DNA of 12,458 bases. Origin: JBBQSF01 sp038214085 (GTDB taxonomy: Bacteria > Bacteroidota > Bacteroidia > Bacteroidales > CG2-30-32-10). The stretch lies in the NCBI GenBank assembly GCA_038214085.1, contig JBBQSF010000093.1, positions 1 through 12,458 on the forward strand, written 5' to 3'. A program made the position numbers and the translations under genes. Below the pieces are notes generated by a model. That model was not told the DNA's origin and ran no database searches. It saw nothing but the letters and a program-made list of their open reading frames with translations. This document shows, piece after piece, positions 1 through 6,713 of this stretch. How positions within the stretch are numbered: the first letter of the stretch is position 1; every line of letters begins with the position of its first letter.

Positions 1-1
1 A

Positions 2-550
2 CTGTTGAAATTTAGTGTGGATTTTGTTCAATACAAGGACAGAAAAGATCAATTAACTTCTGATATTTCAAAGGAAGGTTCATTTAATCAGGTGCTTTTG
101 TCGGATATGAAACTGGTGCTTCCAAATGATATGCTTACAAAAGTTGACCTCATGTCCATGGCTAATTCGCTGGAAGTTCGGACACCATTTCTAGATTACA
201 GAATTGTTGATTTTGCAGCCGCTCTTCCTTCAAATTATAAAATTGATTCAGGTGGTCGGAAAAAAATTCTGCGTGACGCATTCAGGAATATTTTACCTTC
301 CGAACTATACAACCGCCCGAAACATGGATTTGAAGTGCCCTTGCTAAAATGGATGCGCAAGGAATTAAAAACCATTATCTTTGACGACTTATTAAATAAA
401 GATTTTGTTGAAGCCCAGAATATTTTCAATTATAACGAAATAGAGAAATTACGAAAAAAGTTATTTTCTTCAAACCCGGAAGATGCAACTGCACGAATAT
501 GGGCACTAACTGTTTTTCAATGGTGGTGGAAAAAATATTTTAATGATTAG
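2..550 (+). CDS. asnB: Asparagine synthetase (glutamine-hydrolysing) family protein, C-terminal part; 5' end cut by window
   Basis: The reading frame is open from the left edge (first whole codon at base 2) to TAG at 548-550, so the gene begins upstream; the TTG at base 5 is an internal Leu codon. The 182 visible residues are the C-terminal part of the ATP-pyrophosphatase synthetase domain. The family signature is clear in LPNDMLTKVDLMSMANSLE followed by VRTPFLD, then a conserved KHGFEVPL segment and a Trp-rich end. Family members activate an Asp side chain with ATP and amidate it with ammonia from a glutaminase domain, which would lie outside the window. In polysaccharide clusters, AsnB homologues often amidate sugar acids or other sugar substituents rather than make free asparagine. 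The glycosyltransferase 3 bases downstream suggests such a role here (inference). The family is certain; the substrate is not. Confidence 0.9.
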   Translation: MLKFSVDFVQYKDRKDQLTSDISKEGSFNQVLLSDMKLVLPNDMLTKVDLMSMANSLEVRTPFLDYRIVDFAAALPSNYKIDSGGRKKILRDAFRNILPSELYNRPKHGFEVPLLKWMRKELKTIIFDDLLNKDFVEAQNIFNYNEIEKLRKKLFSSNPEDATARIWALTVFQWWWKKYFND

Positions 551-553
551 ATT

Positions 554-1741
554 ATGCCTAGAATTCTAAGAATAATTAACCGTTTTAATTTAGGTGGACC
601 AACCTATAATGCAGCATACCTGACTAAATATTTGCCACAGGAATATGAAACGCTTTTAGTGGGTGGAGCAATAGACGAAACAGAAGGCAATTCTGAATTT
701 ATTGTTAAAAATCTTGGAATTGAGCCTGTAATAATTCCGGAAATGAAAAGGGCTATTAGTCCTTCGGATGATTATAAAGCTTATCATAAAATTAAAAAAC
801 TGATCAAGCAATTCAAACCTGATATTGTCCATACTCACGCATCAAAATCAGGAGCATTAGGAAGGCTTGCCGCATCAAAACTAAATGTACCAACAATTGT
901 TCATACTTTTCACGGACACGTTTTTGATGCTTATTTCAGCAGTATTTCTTCAAAATTTTATATCAATGTTGAAAGATATTTATCAAAAAAAAGCGACAGA
1001 ATAATTGCACTAAGTCCAATTCAAAAGCATGATCTGAGTGTAAAATATAAAATTTGTAACGAAAAAAAAATCGCCATAATTCCACTGGGTTTTGATTTAT
1101 CCCGATTTCAGGAAAATATTCCGGAAAAAAGAAATACACTAAGAAATAAGTATAAAATTGCTGACGACGAAATAGTTATTTCAATAATAGGTCGTATTGT
1201 CCCAATAAAAAACCATTCGCTGTTTTTAGATGCAATCAAATACGTAACAGAGCATACCACAAAAAAAATAAAAGTTCTCATTGTGGGCGATGGGGAGGAC
1301 AAACAATTGATAACAGATAAAGCCAGTTCTTTAAATTTGTCGTTTTGCGAAGGAGTTCCTGAGGATAATAAACAACAGCTTATTTTTACATCGTGGATAA
1401 AAGAAGTTGATGAAGTAATTGCCGCCTCGGATATCATTGCCCTAACTTCGCTCAATGAAGGAACACCCGTAAGCCTTATCGAAGCACAGGCCGGAAACAA
1501 ACCCGTGGTTACAACAAATGTTGGAGGCATAGAAAATGTGGTTTTTGAAGGGAAAACCGCTTTGCTGTCAGAGCCCAACAAGATGCTGCCTTTTGCTGAA
1601 AATCTTTTAAAATTAATTCTAGATAACAATGCAAGAGCTCAAATGTCGCTTTATGGCTGGCAATATGTTTCAGAAAAATACCATTACACACGACTGATAA
1701 AGGATATGGATGCACTTTACCATCAGCTGTTAAAAAAATAA
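554..1741 (+). CDS. Family-4 (GT-B fold) glycosyltransferase of a surface-polysaccharide locus
   Basis: The protein has 395 residues, normal for a GT4 retaining enzyme. The N-terminal Rossmann half opens with RILRIINRFNLGGP, with the Gly-Gly acceptor-side loop at residues 14-15, and later carries VHTHASKSG and HTFHGHVF, typical of GT4 enzymes. The C-terminal nucleotide-sugar half has IIGRIVPIKNH and the EX7E motif in NEGTPVSLIEA, with E302 and E310. There is no signal peptide or membrane segment, so it should act at the cytoplasmic membrane face, adding one sugar from a nucleotide donor to a lipid-linked glycan. The ATG at 554 lies 3 bases after the asparagine synthetase stop, implying co-transcription and probably translational coupling. 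Donor and acceptor cannot be read from the sequence. The following 71-base gap contains a putative promoter, so this gene may end its transcription unit. Confidence 0.92.
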   Translation: MPRILRIINRFNLGGPTYNAAYLTKYLPQEYETLLVGGAIDETEGNSEFIVKNLGIEPVIIPEMKRAISPSDDYKAYHKIKKLIKQFKPDIVHTHASKSGALGRLAASKLNVPTIVHTFHGHVFDAYFSSISSKFYINVERYLSKKSDRIIALSPIQKHDLSVKYKICNEKKIAIIPLGFDLSRFQENIPEKRNTLRNKYKIADDEIVISIIGRIVPIKNHSLFLDAIKYVTEHTTKKIKVLIVGDGEDKQLITDKASSLNLSFCEGVPEDNKQQLIFTSWIKEVDEVIAASDIIALTSLNEGTPVSLIEAQAGNKPVVTTNVGGIENVVFEGKTALLSEPNKMLPFAENLLKLILDNNARAQMSLYGWQYVSEKYHYTRLIKDMDALYHQLLKK

Positions 1742-1787
1742 AACAATTTCCTAATAAGTTCGTATAAATCAAAGTTATTTATTTTGT

Positions 1788-1795
1788 TAACTTTG
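1788..1795 (+). promoter_or_regulatory. Putative Bacteroidota promoter -7 box (TAACTTTG) before the export genes
   Basis: TAACTTTG matches the Bacteroidota sigma-ABfr -7 consensus TAnnTTTG exactly and sits in the 71-base gap between the glycosyltransferase and the export lipoprotein. The start site would fall near 1800-1802, giving a leader of only about 12 bases before the ATG at 1813. I see no good TTG-type -33 element about 19 bases upstream, so this rests on the -7 box and its position alone. It would drive at least the OPX and Wzc genes and rfbC. Confidence 0.45.
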
Positions 1796-1812
1796 TCGCA
1801 TATTAAACTTTG

Positions 1813-2565
1813 ATGAAAAAACAGTATTACAAATACTTAATTTTTATTATTTTAACTTTTCTTTTCTCCTGTAAATTGGTTGATCCCAGCAGGATGTTGC
1901 GAACAACAAAAGATTATAAATTTTCAGAATTTCCTGCAGATCAAAAAAAAGATGAATACAAAATTGCAGCCAACGATGAAATCTCTTTTAAGATTTCAAC
2001 CAATAACGGAGAAAAGTTGATTAATCCTATAGCCGAAGGAGCAGCAGTAGCCCAAGTAAGCGGGATGAATTATCTTGTTGAGTTTGACGGAATGGTAAAC
2101 TTTCCAATTCTTGGCAGAACGCTGATTGCAGGAATGACATTAAGAGAGGCGGAAACTTTTCTTGAGGAAAAATTCTCGACATATTACAATGAACCATTTG
2201 TTCAACTTAAAGTTACCAACAACAGGGTAATTGTTTTTCCGGGAGGCACAGGAAGTACGGCTCAGGTTCTTCAACTTGAAAGCACAAACACCACTTTATT
2301 CGAAGCTCTTGCCCTTGCCGGGGGAATTTCCGATGGAAAAGCCAATCGCATTAAACTGATCAGAGGCGGACCTGATAACCCAAAAATTTATCTTTTTGAT
2401 CTTTCAACCATTGATGGAATAAAATTCGGGAATACGGTTTTACAAGCAAATGATATTATTTATATTGAACCCCGCAATAAAGTTCCAGAACGGATTCTTA
2501 CTTCAGTTGCACCTTACCTTTCACTGTTTTCAACTATTGTGTTGATATATACCTTATTTAAATAA
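1813..2565 (+). CDS. Wza-like outer-membrane polysaccharide export lipoprotein (OPX family)
   Basis: The protein has 250 residues from ATG 1813; a TTG immediately before it (1810) is a less likely start. A lipoprotein signal is evident: KK near the N-terminus, a hydrophobic stretch at residues 8-19, then LFSC with lipid-acceptor C20. A polysaccharide-export domain covers about residues 47-130 (YKIAANDEISFKIS, then FDGMVNFPILG and a TLREAE helix). An SLBB-type domain follows at about 135-215, with LFEALALAGGISDGKANRIKLIR. The last ~20 residues are hydrophobic (SVAPYLSLFSTIVLIYTLFK), the place where Wza has its outer-membrane helix. Such proteins form the outer-membrane exit ring for capsule or exopolysaccharide and dock onto a Wzc partner. 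Here the partner gene overlaps by one base (TAATG). At 250 residues it is shorter than E. coli Wza, consistent with fewer periplasmic SLBB rings. Confidence 0.93.
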   Translation: MKKQYYKYLIFIILTFLFSCKLVDPSRMLRTTKDYKFSEFPADQKKDEYKIAANDEISFKISTNNGEKLINPIAEGAAVAQVSGMNYLVEFDGMVNFPILGRTLIAGMTLREAETFLEEKFSTYYNEPFVQLKVTNNRVIVFPGGTGSTAQVLQLESTNTTLFEALALAGGISDGKANRIKLIRGGPDNPKIYLFDLSTIDGIKFGNTVLQANDIIYIEPRNKVPERILTSVAPYLSLFSTIVLIYTLFK

Positions 2566-5039
2566 TGGCTGTAAAAAAAATATCAAATATTAATGATGAG
2601 CTGGATATAAAGCTTTTTATTCTCATTGCCAAGAGAAGTATGCTGTATGTCATTATTTTTATTTCGCTCGCAATGATAGGAGCATATTTATATTTGCGTT
2701 ATACTCACCCAATATTTCAGGCTCAGGCAACCATTCAGATAAATACTGATGACAGGGCTGCGAAAATTATGGAAACAGAAAACATTTATGAAGACGGACT
2801 TGCAAAGAAAATTGAGCTTTTAAAATCTTCTGTTTTTTTGAACCGGGCATTATCAAAACTCCCTCTCGATATCAGCTATTACACCGAAGGCAGGATTCTG
2901 GCTTTTGAACAGTACAAAAGTTCACCTTATAACATTGAAGCTATCGTAAAAGATCCTTCTTTTTACGACATACCAATATATATAATTTTTGATGGCAATG
3001 GCAAATATGAGATTTCGTATACTTCAGCATCAGGAAACAAATTCGAAAAAACTTTTCCGTTAAGTACTGATGCCATTCTTCCCGAAGCGACTCTTAAAAT
3101 TAATATTAAAAATAAAAGCCAGCTCTCATACAAATCAGGTTTACTGGATCAGGATTCTTATTATTTTATTATCAATAATCCTGACAGGATCGTAAGCACA
3201 TACTCCAGTTCACTTACTGTGAGCGTAATAAATGAAGCGGCCAAAACACTTCAAATCAGTTTCAGCGATCGCAATGCTTCCAAAGCAGCAGATATTGTAA
3301 ATGCCATTTTAGATGAATTTAAAATTTATGATGTAGAGAAAAAAGGGGAAAGCGCCAACAGCATTCTCGACTTTATCGATATGCAATTAAAACAGATTTA
3401 TGATACACTTTATAAATCTGAAATGGAACTTGATAATTTTAAAAGGCTAAACGATATTGATTCTACAGCTATTCAAAAACTTCCAAGTGTTTACAACAGA
3501 ATTAACGATTTTAACGATCAAATAGTTACCATTGAACTTGAAGAAAATATATTGGTAGATGTTGAAAAGCAACTTAAAGATAAGGATATTGACATCTATA
3601 AATTAATTGCAATTGTTGCCGGTAGCGAATACGAAGGTTCTATTTCAAAACTTCTCGAATCTCTGCAGTCATTGCTTTTGAAGAAAGAGCAAATGCTATA
3701 TGAAGTTACTAAAAATAGTTCTCAGATTGAGGCTTTGAATTATCAGATCGAAATTCAGAAGAAAATGATTGTTGAAACGATTAAAACAATTAAAACCAAC
3801 CTGACTAGTCGAAAAGAAAAATTGAAGAAATTTTTAGATTCGTATGAAACAACTGCATTTACAAAAGAAGAATCTTATAATGGACTGGAACTTAGTCGCC
3901 TTCAGCGAATGTATGCAATAAATGAAAAATTTTACAACAATTTAATTGATAAAAAAGCAGAATATTCTATTTCAAAAGCCGGTTTCGTGTCAGAAGATGT
4001 GGTTTTAGAAAAATCTTCTATTCCCAATTCACCTATTTCGCCGAGACGAAGAATGATTTTATTAGGAAGTTTTGTAATTGGATTGCTTATAAGCCTTGGA
4101 CTAATTTTGATCCGCTATTTGTTTTATAACGAAATCACAAACGTAAATGATATCGTTAAATACAGCGAAGCTCCTATTTTAGGTATCATACCGAAGTATA
4201 AAAAAGATATTCCTGTTTCCCAGTTGATTGTTGATAAAAAACCAAAATCATTAATTGCCGAAGCCTTGCGCTCAATCCGTACAAATCTTCAGTTTATTGA
4301 CAATACGGAAGGGCCAAAATTACTCGCAGTTACTTCAACCATTTCTGGTGAAGGAAAAACATTTGTTACAATTAATCTTGCTGGCGTAATTGCTTTCTCT
4401 GAAAAAAAGGTAATTGTTATGGATTTCGACCTCCGTAAACCGAAGATACATCTTGGTTTTGGCGTTGAAAACAAAAGAGGAGTATCTACCATTCTAATGG
4501 GCAAAAATACAGCTGAAGAATGTATTCAGCACAGCACTGTCCCCAATCTGGATTTTATCACTGCTGGACCTGTTCCACCAAACCCTGCAGAACTAGTGCT
4601 TACTAAAAATATGGATAATCTGATTGCTCACTTGAAAACCATTTATGATTTTGTAATTATTGACAATCCACCAATTGGGCTAGTGACTGATGGAATGAAA
4701 AGTATTCAAATGGCTGATTATCCTATTTATGTATTTAAAGCAAACCATTCCAAACGCATTTTTGTTCAAAATGTGGACAGGCTCATTGCAGAAAGTGGCA
4801 TAAAAAGAATGGCTGTCATTCTCAATGCAGTTGAACCACAATACTCTGGCTATGGTTATGGAAAAGGAAATTCTTACGGTCCCGGTTACGGATATGGATA
4901 TGGTTATGGCTACGGTTATGCTTACGGATATGGTTATGGATATTATGATGAAGACCATTTAGTAAAACCAAAAAAGAAATTCATCCTCGACAGGATAACC
5001 GACTTTTTTATAAAAACAATATTTAGAAGAAACCGCTAA
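2565..5039 (+). CDS. Wzc-like polysaccharide co-polymerase fused to a tyrosine autokinase (BY-kinase)
   Basis: The protein has 824 residues with the layout of a one-chain Wzc. A short cytoplasmic start leads to membrane segment 1 (about 27-45), a Wzz periplasmic domain with long helical, coiled-coil-prone stretches (about 255-430), a proline-rich PNSPISP before RRR at 494-496, and membrane segment 2 (about 497-520). The cytoplasmic BY-kinase domain (about 560-755) has Walker A SGEGKT with K598, Walker A' MDFDLRKP with D620 and D622, and Walker B VIIDNPP with D700. The usual Walker B text is DTPP or DSPP; here it is DNPP. A Gly-Tyr tail with 15 Tyr in residues 760-794 follows, then a basic C-terminus. 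Family members set polymer length and drive export through cycles of trans-autophosphorylation on C-terminal tyrosines. It overlaps the OPX gene by one base. No Wzb-type phosphatase gene is visible in the window. Confidence 0.95.
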   Translation: MAVKKISNINDELDIKLFILIAKRSMLYVIIFISLAMIGAYLYLRYTHPIFQAQATIQINTDDRAAKIMETENIYEDGLAKKIELLKSSVFLNRALSKLPLDISYYTEGRILAFEQYKSSPYNIEAIVKDPSFYDIPIYIIFDGNGKYEISYTSASGNKFEKTFPLSTDAILPEATLKINIKNKSQLSYKSGLLDQDSYYFIINNPDRIVSTYSSSLTVSVINEAAKTLQISFSDRNASKAADIVNAILDEFKIYDVEKKGESANSILDFIDMQLKQIYDTLYKSEMELDNFKRLNDIDSTAIQKLPSVYNRINDFNDQIVTIELEENILVDVEKQLKDKDIDIYKLIAIVAGSEYEGSISKLLESLQSLLLKKEQMLYEVTKNSSQIEALNYQIEIQKKMIVETIKTIKTNLTSRKEKLKKFLDSYETTAFTKEESYNGLELSRLQRMYAINEKFYNNLIDKKAEYSISKAGFVSEDVVLEKSSIPNSPISPRRRMILLGSFVIGLLISLGLILIRYLFYNEITNVNDIVKYSEAPILGIIPKYKKDIPVSQLIVDKKPKSLIAEALRSIRTNLQFIDNTEGPKLLAVTSTISGEGKTFVTINLAGVIAFSEKKVIVMDFDLRKPKIHLGFGVENKRGVSTILMGKNTAEECIQHSTVPNLDFITAGPVPPNPAELVLTKNMDNLIAHLKTIYDFVIIDNPPIGLVTDGMKSIQMADYPIYVFKANHSKRIFVQNVDRLIAESGIKRMAVILNAVEPQYSGYGYGKGNSYGPGYGYGYGYGYGYAYGYGYGYYDEDHLVKPKKKFILDRITDFFIKTIFRRNR
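4842..4946 (+). repeat. In-frame Gly-Tyr dipeptide repeat tract encoding the kinase tyrosine tail
   Basis: A run of GGN-TAY codon pairs encodes residues 760-794 of the Wzc-like kinase, with 15 tyrosines, mostly as alternating Gly-Tyr, interrupted by KGNS, a Pro and one Ala. Gly codons alternate among GGA, GGT and GGC and Tyr codons between TAT and TAC. The repeat is therefore conserved at protein level and is not a perfect DNA satellite. The six-base periodicity could still allow length change by slippage or unequal recombination in multiples of two residues, without frameshift. Confidence 0.9.
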
Positions 5040-5045
5040 TAAATA

Positions 5046-5588
5046 ATGGAAATAATTAAAGCTGAAATTCCAGGATTACTTTTAATCAAACCTGATGTTT
5101 ATAAAGATTCCCGGGGTATTTTTTACGAATCGTTTAATCAGTTTAAATTTGCGGAAAAAGATTTACCTTTTGAATTTGTTCAGGATAATATTTCTATTTC
5201 TTCGAAGAATACATTACGCGGTCTTCACTTTCAAACAGAGCCCCATGCACAGGGCAAGCTTGTTTCGGTAATAAAGGGCGCCGCATTGGATGTGGCCGTT
5301 GATCTAAGAAAAAACTCATCATTTTTTGGCAAATATTATTTAGCTGAATTAAACGATCAGAATAATTTACTTTTTTGGATTCCTCCTGGTTTTGCGCATG
5401 GCTTTCTGGCAATGGAAGACCAAACTATTTTTTCATACAAATGCTCATCAGCATATAATAAAAATGCCGAATGTTCTATTAGGTGGAACGATCGAGATAT
5501 TAATATCCAATGGGGTATTTCTTCACCTTTGTTATCTGATAAAGATGCAACGGCACCTTATCTTAACGATATTTTAGGAAAACTTTAA
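5046..5588 (+). CDS. rfbC: dTDP-4-dehydrorhamnose 3,5-epimerase (RmlC)
   Basis: The protein has 180 residues, the usual length for this cupin-fold epimerase. It catalyses C3/C5 epimerisation of dTDP-4-keto-6-deoxyglucose, the third step of dTDP-L-rhamnose synthesis, in the cytoplasm. Visible family signatures are DSRGIFYES (residues 21-29), FVQDNIS (44-50), LRGLHFQ with the catalytic His at H61, GKLVSVIKG, the PPGFAHGF block (113-120) and FSYKCS with the conserved Tyr Y131. An Asp-containing stretch near 165-167 closes the active-site region. The start ATG lies 6 bases after the Wzc stop, so it is very likely in the export operon. The partner genes rfbA, rfbB and rfbD are not in the window and presumably lie upstream or elsewhere. 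Its presence suggests a rhamnose or related 6-deoxysugar in the polymer. A relaxed-specificity dTDP-sugar epimerase is the main alternative. Confidence 0.93.
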   Translation: MEIIKAEIPGLLLIKPDVYKDSRGIFYESFNQFKFAEKDLPFEFVQDNISISSKNTLRGLHFQTEPHAQGKLVSVIKGAALDVAVDLRKNSSFFGKYYLAELNDQNNLLFWIPPGFAHGFLAMEDQTIFSYKCSSAYNKNAECSIRWNDRDINIQWGISSPLLSDKDATAPYLNDILGKL

Positions 5589-5600
5589 GGTTTTTTTTCG

Positions 5601-5608
5601 TACCTTTG
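5601..5608 (+). promoter_or_regulatory. Putative Bacteroidota promoter -7 box (TACCTTTG) before the sugar-phosphate transferase
   Basis: TACCTTTG, followed by C, is an exact TAnnTTTG match in the 38-base gap after rfbC. Transcription would start near 5613-5615, about 13 bases before the ATG at 5627. This argues against using the in-frame TTG at 5606, which lies inside the box itself. A T8 run (5591-5598) sits just upstream. No convincing TTG -33 element is visible. It would separate the transferase-transglycosylase-uvrA group from the export operon. Confidence 0.5.
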
Positions 5609-5626
5609 CCCCCAATTTTATTGAAT

Positions 5627-6703
5627 ATGCTTGGGCAATATCACGTTTTTATTGAATATCTGATTTTTTTTGCAGCATGTCTCGCTTTCTCGTTACTGAT
5701 CAATGGGCTTTTTATGAAGTTTGTCAGGACTTTAGGAATTCGTGACAGCAAAGAAACCATTATACGTTGGAGTTCTGAATCGAAACCTGCAATGGGAGGC
5801 CTAAGTTTTTATATTGTTTTCCTGTTGTCAATTGTTGCTTATTCATTCTTTTTTGAAAAAAGTCATTATTTTTTAAATAAACAATTTATAGGAATATTGT
5901 TTGCCTCCACCCTTGGTTTTCTTATGGGGTTATATGACGATGCATACAATACAAAGCCCTTGATAAAGTTATTTACTCAAATAACCTGTGCATTGATTCT
6001 TATTTTCACCGATGTTTATATTCACCTTTTCGATAGCCAAGTTTTAAATTATGTAATTACATTATTTTGGGTGGTAGGAATGATGAATTCAATAAATATG
6101 CTCGACAATATGGATGCAATTACTACAATTGTATCTATTTCTATCCTTTTATGTGCCTTGGTGAATTTGTTCATTTTCGGTGATTTTAACAATCCTGATA
6201 TTTTTATTATTATTGGTGTTTTAGCTGCACTTACCGGATTCCTGAAGTTTAACTGGAACCCTTCGTCAATGTATATGGGTGACACAGGCAGTCAATTTCT
6301 GGGTGCCTTGTTAGCAGCAATTGGAATTGTGTATTTCTGGAATAGAGGCGAAGGCAACGGAATTGAAATTCAAACCAAACAAATTTTTACTTCAATCATC
6401 GTATTTTCAATTCCTATAATTGACACTACAACTGTTTTCTTTAAAAGAATACGGAAAGGAAATTCCCCTTTTATTGGTGGTAAAGATCACACAACCCATC
6501 ATATTTCTTACCTTGGGTTTTCCGACAAACAAGTTGCTTGGATTTATGCCGGACTTTCGTTATTAAATATTATTCTGGCAATTATTGCGATTAACTTTAT
6601 CCGCATTTGGACTTTATGGCACACATTTTTTCTTGGGCTTTACTTTTTAATCTTGTTTGTGATTTTGTTCTATATTGCGAATATCAATACAAGTAAAAAA
6701 TAA
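5627..6703 (+). CDS. Polyprenyl-phosphate sugar-1-phosphate transferase, MraY/WecA/TagO family
   Basis: The protein has 358 residues from ATG 5627. A longer reading from TTG 5606 is possible but would start inside the putative promoter. It is a multi-spanning membrane protein with about ten hydrophobic segments. The family motifs appear in order: RDSKE near D40 followed by KPAMGG, the catalytic-type YDD at Y103-D105, NSINMLDNMDAI with D160 and D163, MGDTGSQFLG at about 217-225, and KDHTTHH with H288, H291 and H292. Relatives transfer a sugar-1-phosphate from a UDP-sugar to undecaprenyl phosphate, giving the lipid-linked primer for glycan synthesis. The canonical DGLDGL is DNMDAI here. The gene follows an exopolysaccharide export operon, so an initiating transferase is more likely than MraY itself, which normally sits in the cell-division cluster. 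The sugar is not predictable. A lytic transglycosylase gene follows 10 bases downstream. Confidence 0.9.
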   Translation: MLGQYHVFIEYLIFFAACLAFSLLINGLFMKFVRTLGIRDSKETIIRWSSESKPAMGGLSFYIVFLLSIVAYSFFFEKSHYFLNKQFIGILFASTLGFLMGLYDDAYNTKPLIKLFTQITCALILIFTDVYIHLFDSQVLNYVITLFWVVGMMNSINMLDNMDAITTIVSISILLCALVNLFIFGDFNNPDIFIIIGVLAALTGFLKFNWNPSSMYMGDTGSQFLGALLAAIGIVYFWNRGEGNGIEIQTKQIFTSIIVFSIPIIDTTTVFFKRIRKGNSPFIGGKDHTTHHISYLGFSDKQVAWIYAGLSLLNIILAIIAINFIRIWTLWHTFFLGLYFLILFVILFYIANINTSKK

Positions 6704-6713
6704 GTTATTTACT

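Noticed and set aside
1108..1629. 173-codon open frame on the - strand within the glycosyltransferase gene
   Set aside because: It lies wholly opposite the conserved GT4 C-terminal domain including the EX7E motif, and shows no domain of its own.
4842..4946. CRISPR-like or minisatellite array
   Set aside because: The periodicity is a 6-base codon-pair pattern with synonymous variation inside a coding frame, with no spacers.
4680..4958. Open frame on the - strand opposite the Gly-Tyr tract, encoding an Ile/Ser/Thr-rich peptide
   Set aside because: It is the complement of the repetitive GGN-TAY codons, which cannot give stops in that frame; the + strand kinase explains the sequence fully.
5579..5598. 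Possible intrinsic terminator after rfbC: AAAAC / GTTTT stem followed by a T run
   Set aside because: The stem is only 5 bp with a single G-C pair and overlaps the stop codon, too weak to call; the T run may instead be part of the upstream promoter region.
5606..5626. TTG-initiated 7-residue extension of the sugar-phosphate transferase
   Set aside because: The TTG lies inside the putative -7 box, so it would not be on the transcript; ATG 5627 is preferred.
6692..6713. Inverted repeat (AGTAAA ... TTTACT) between the transferase stop and the transglycosylase ATG
   Set aside because: Almost all A-T pairs with a bulge and no T tract; likely chance in AT-rich sequence, though it could slightly affect initiation at 6714.
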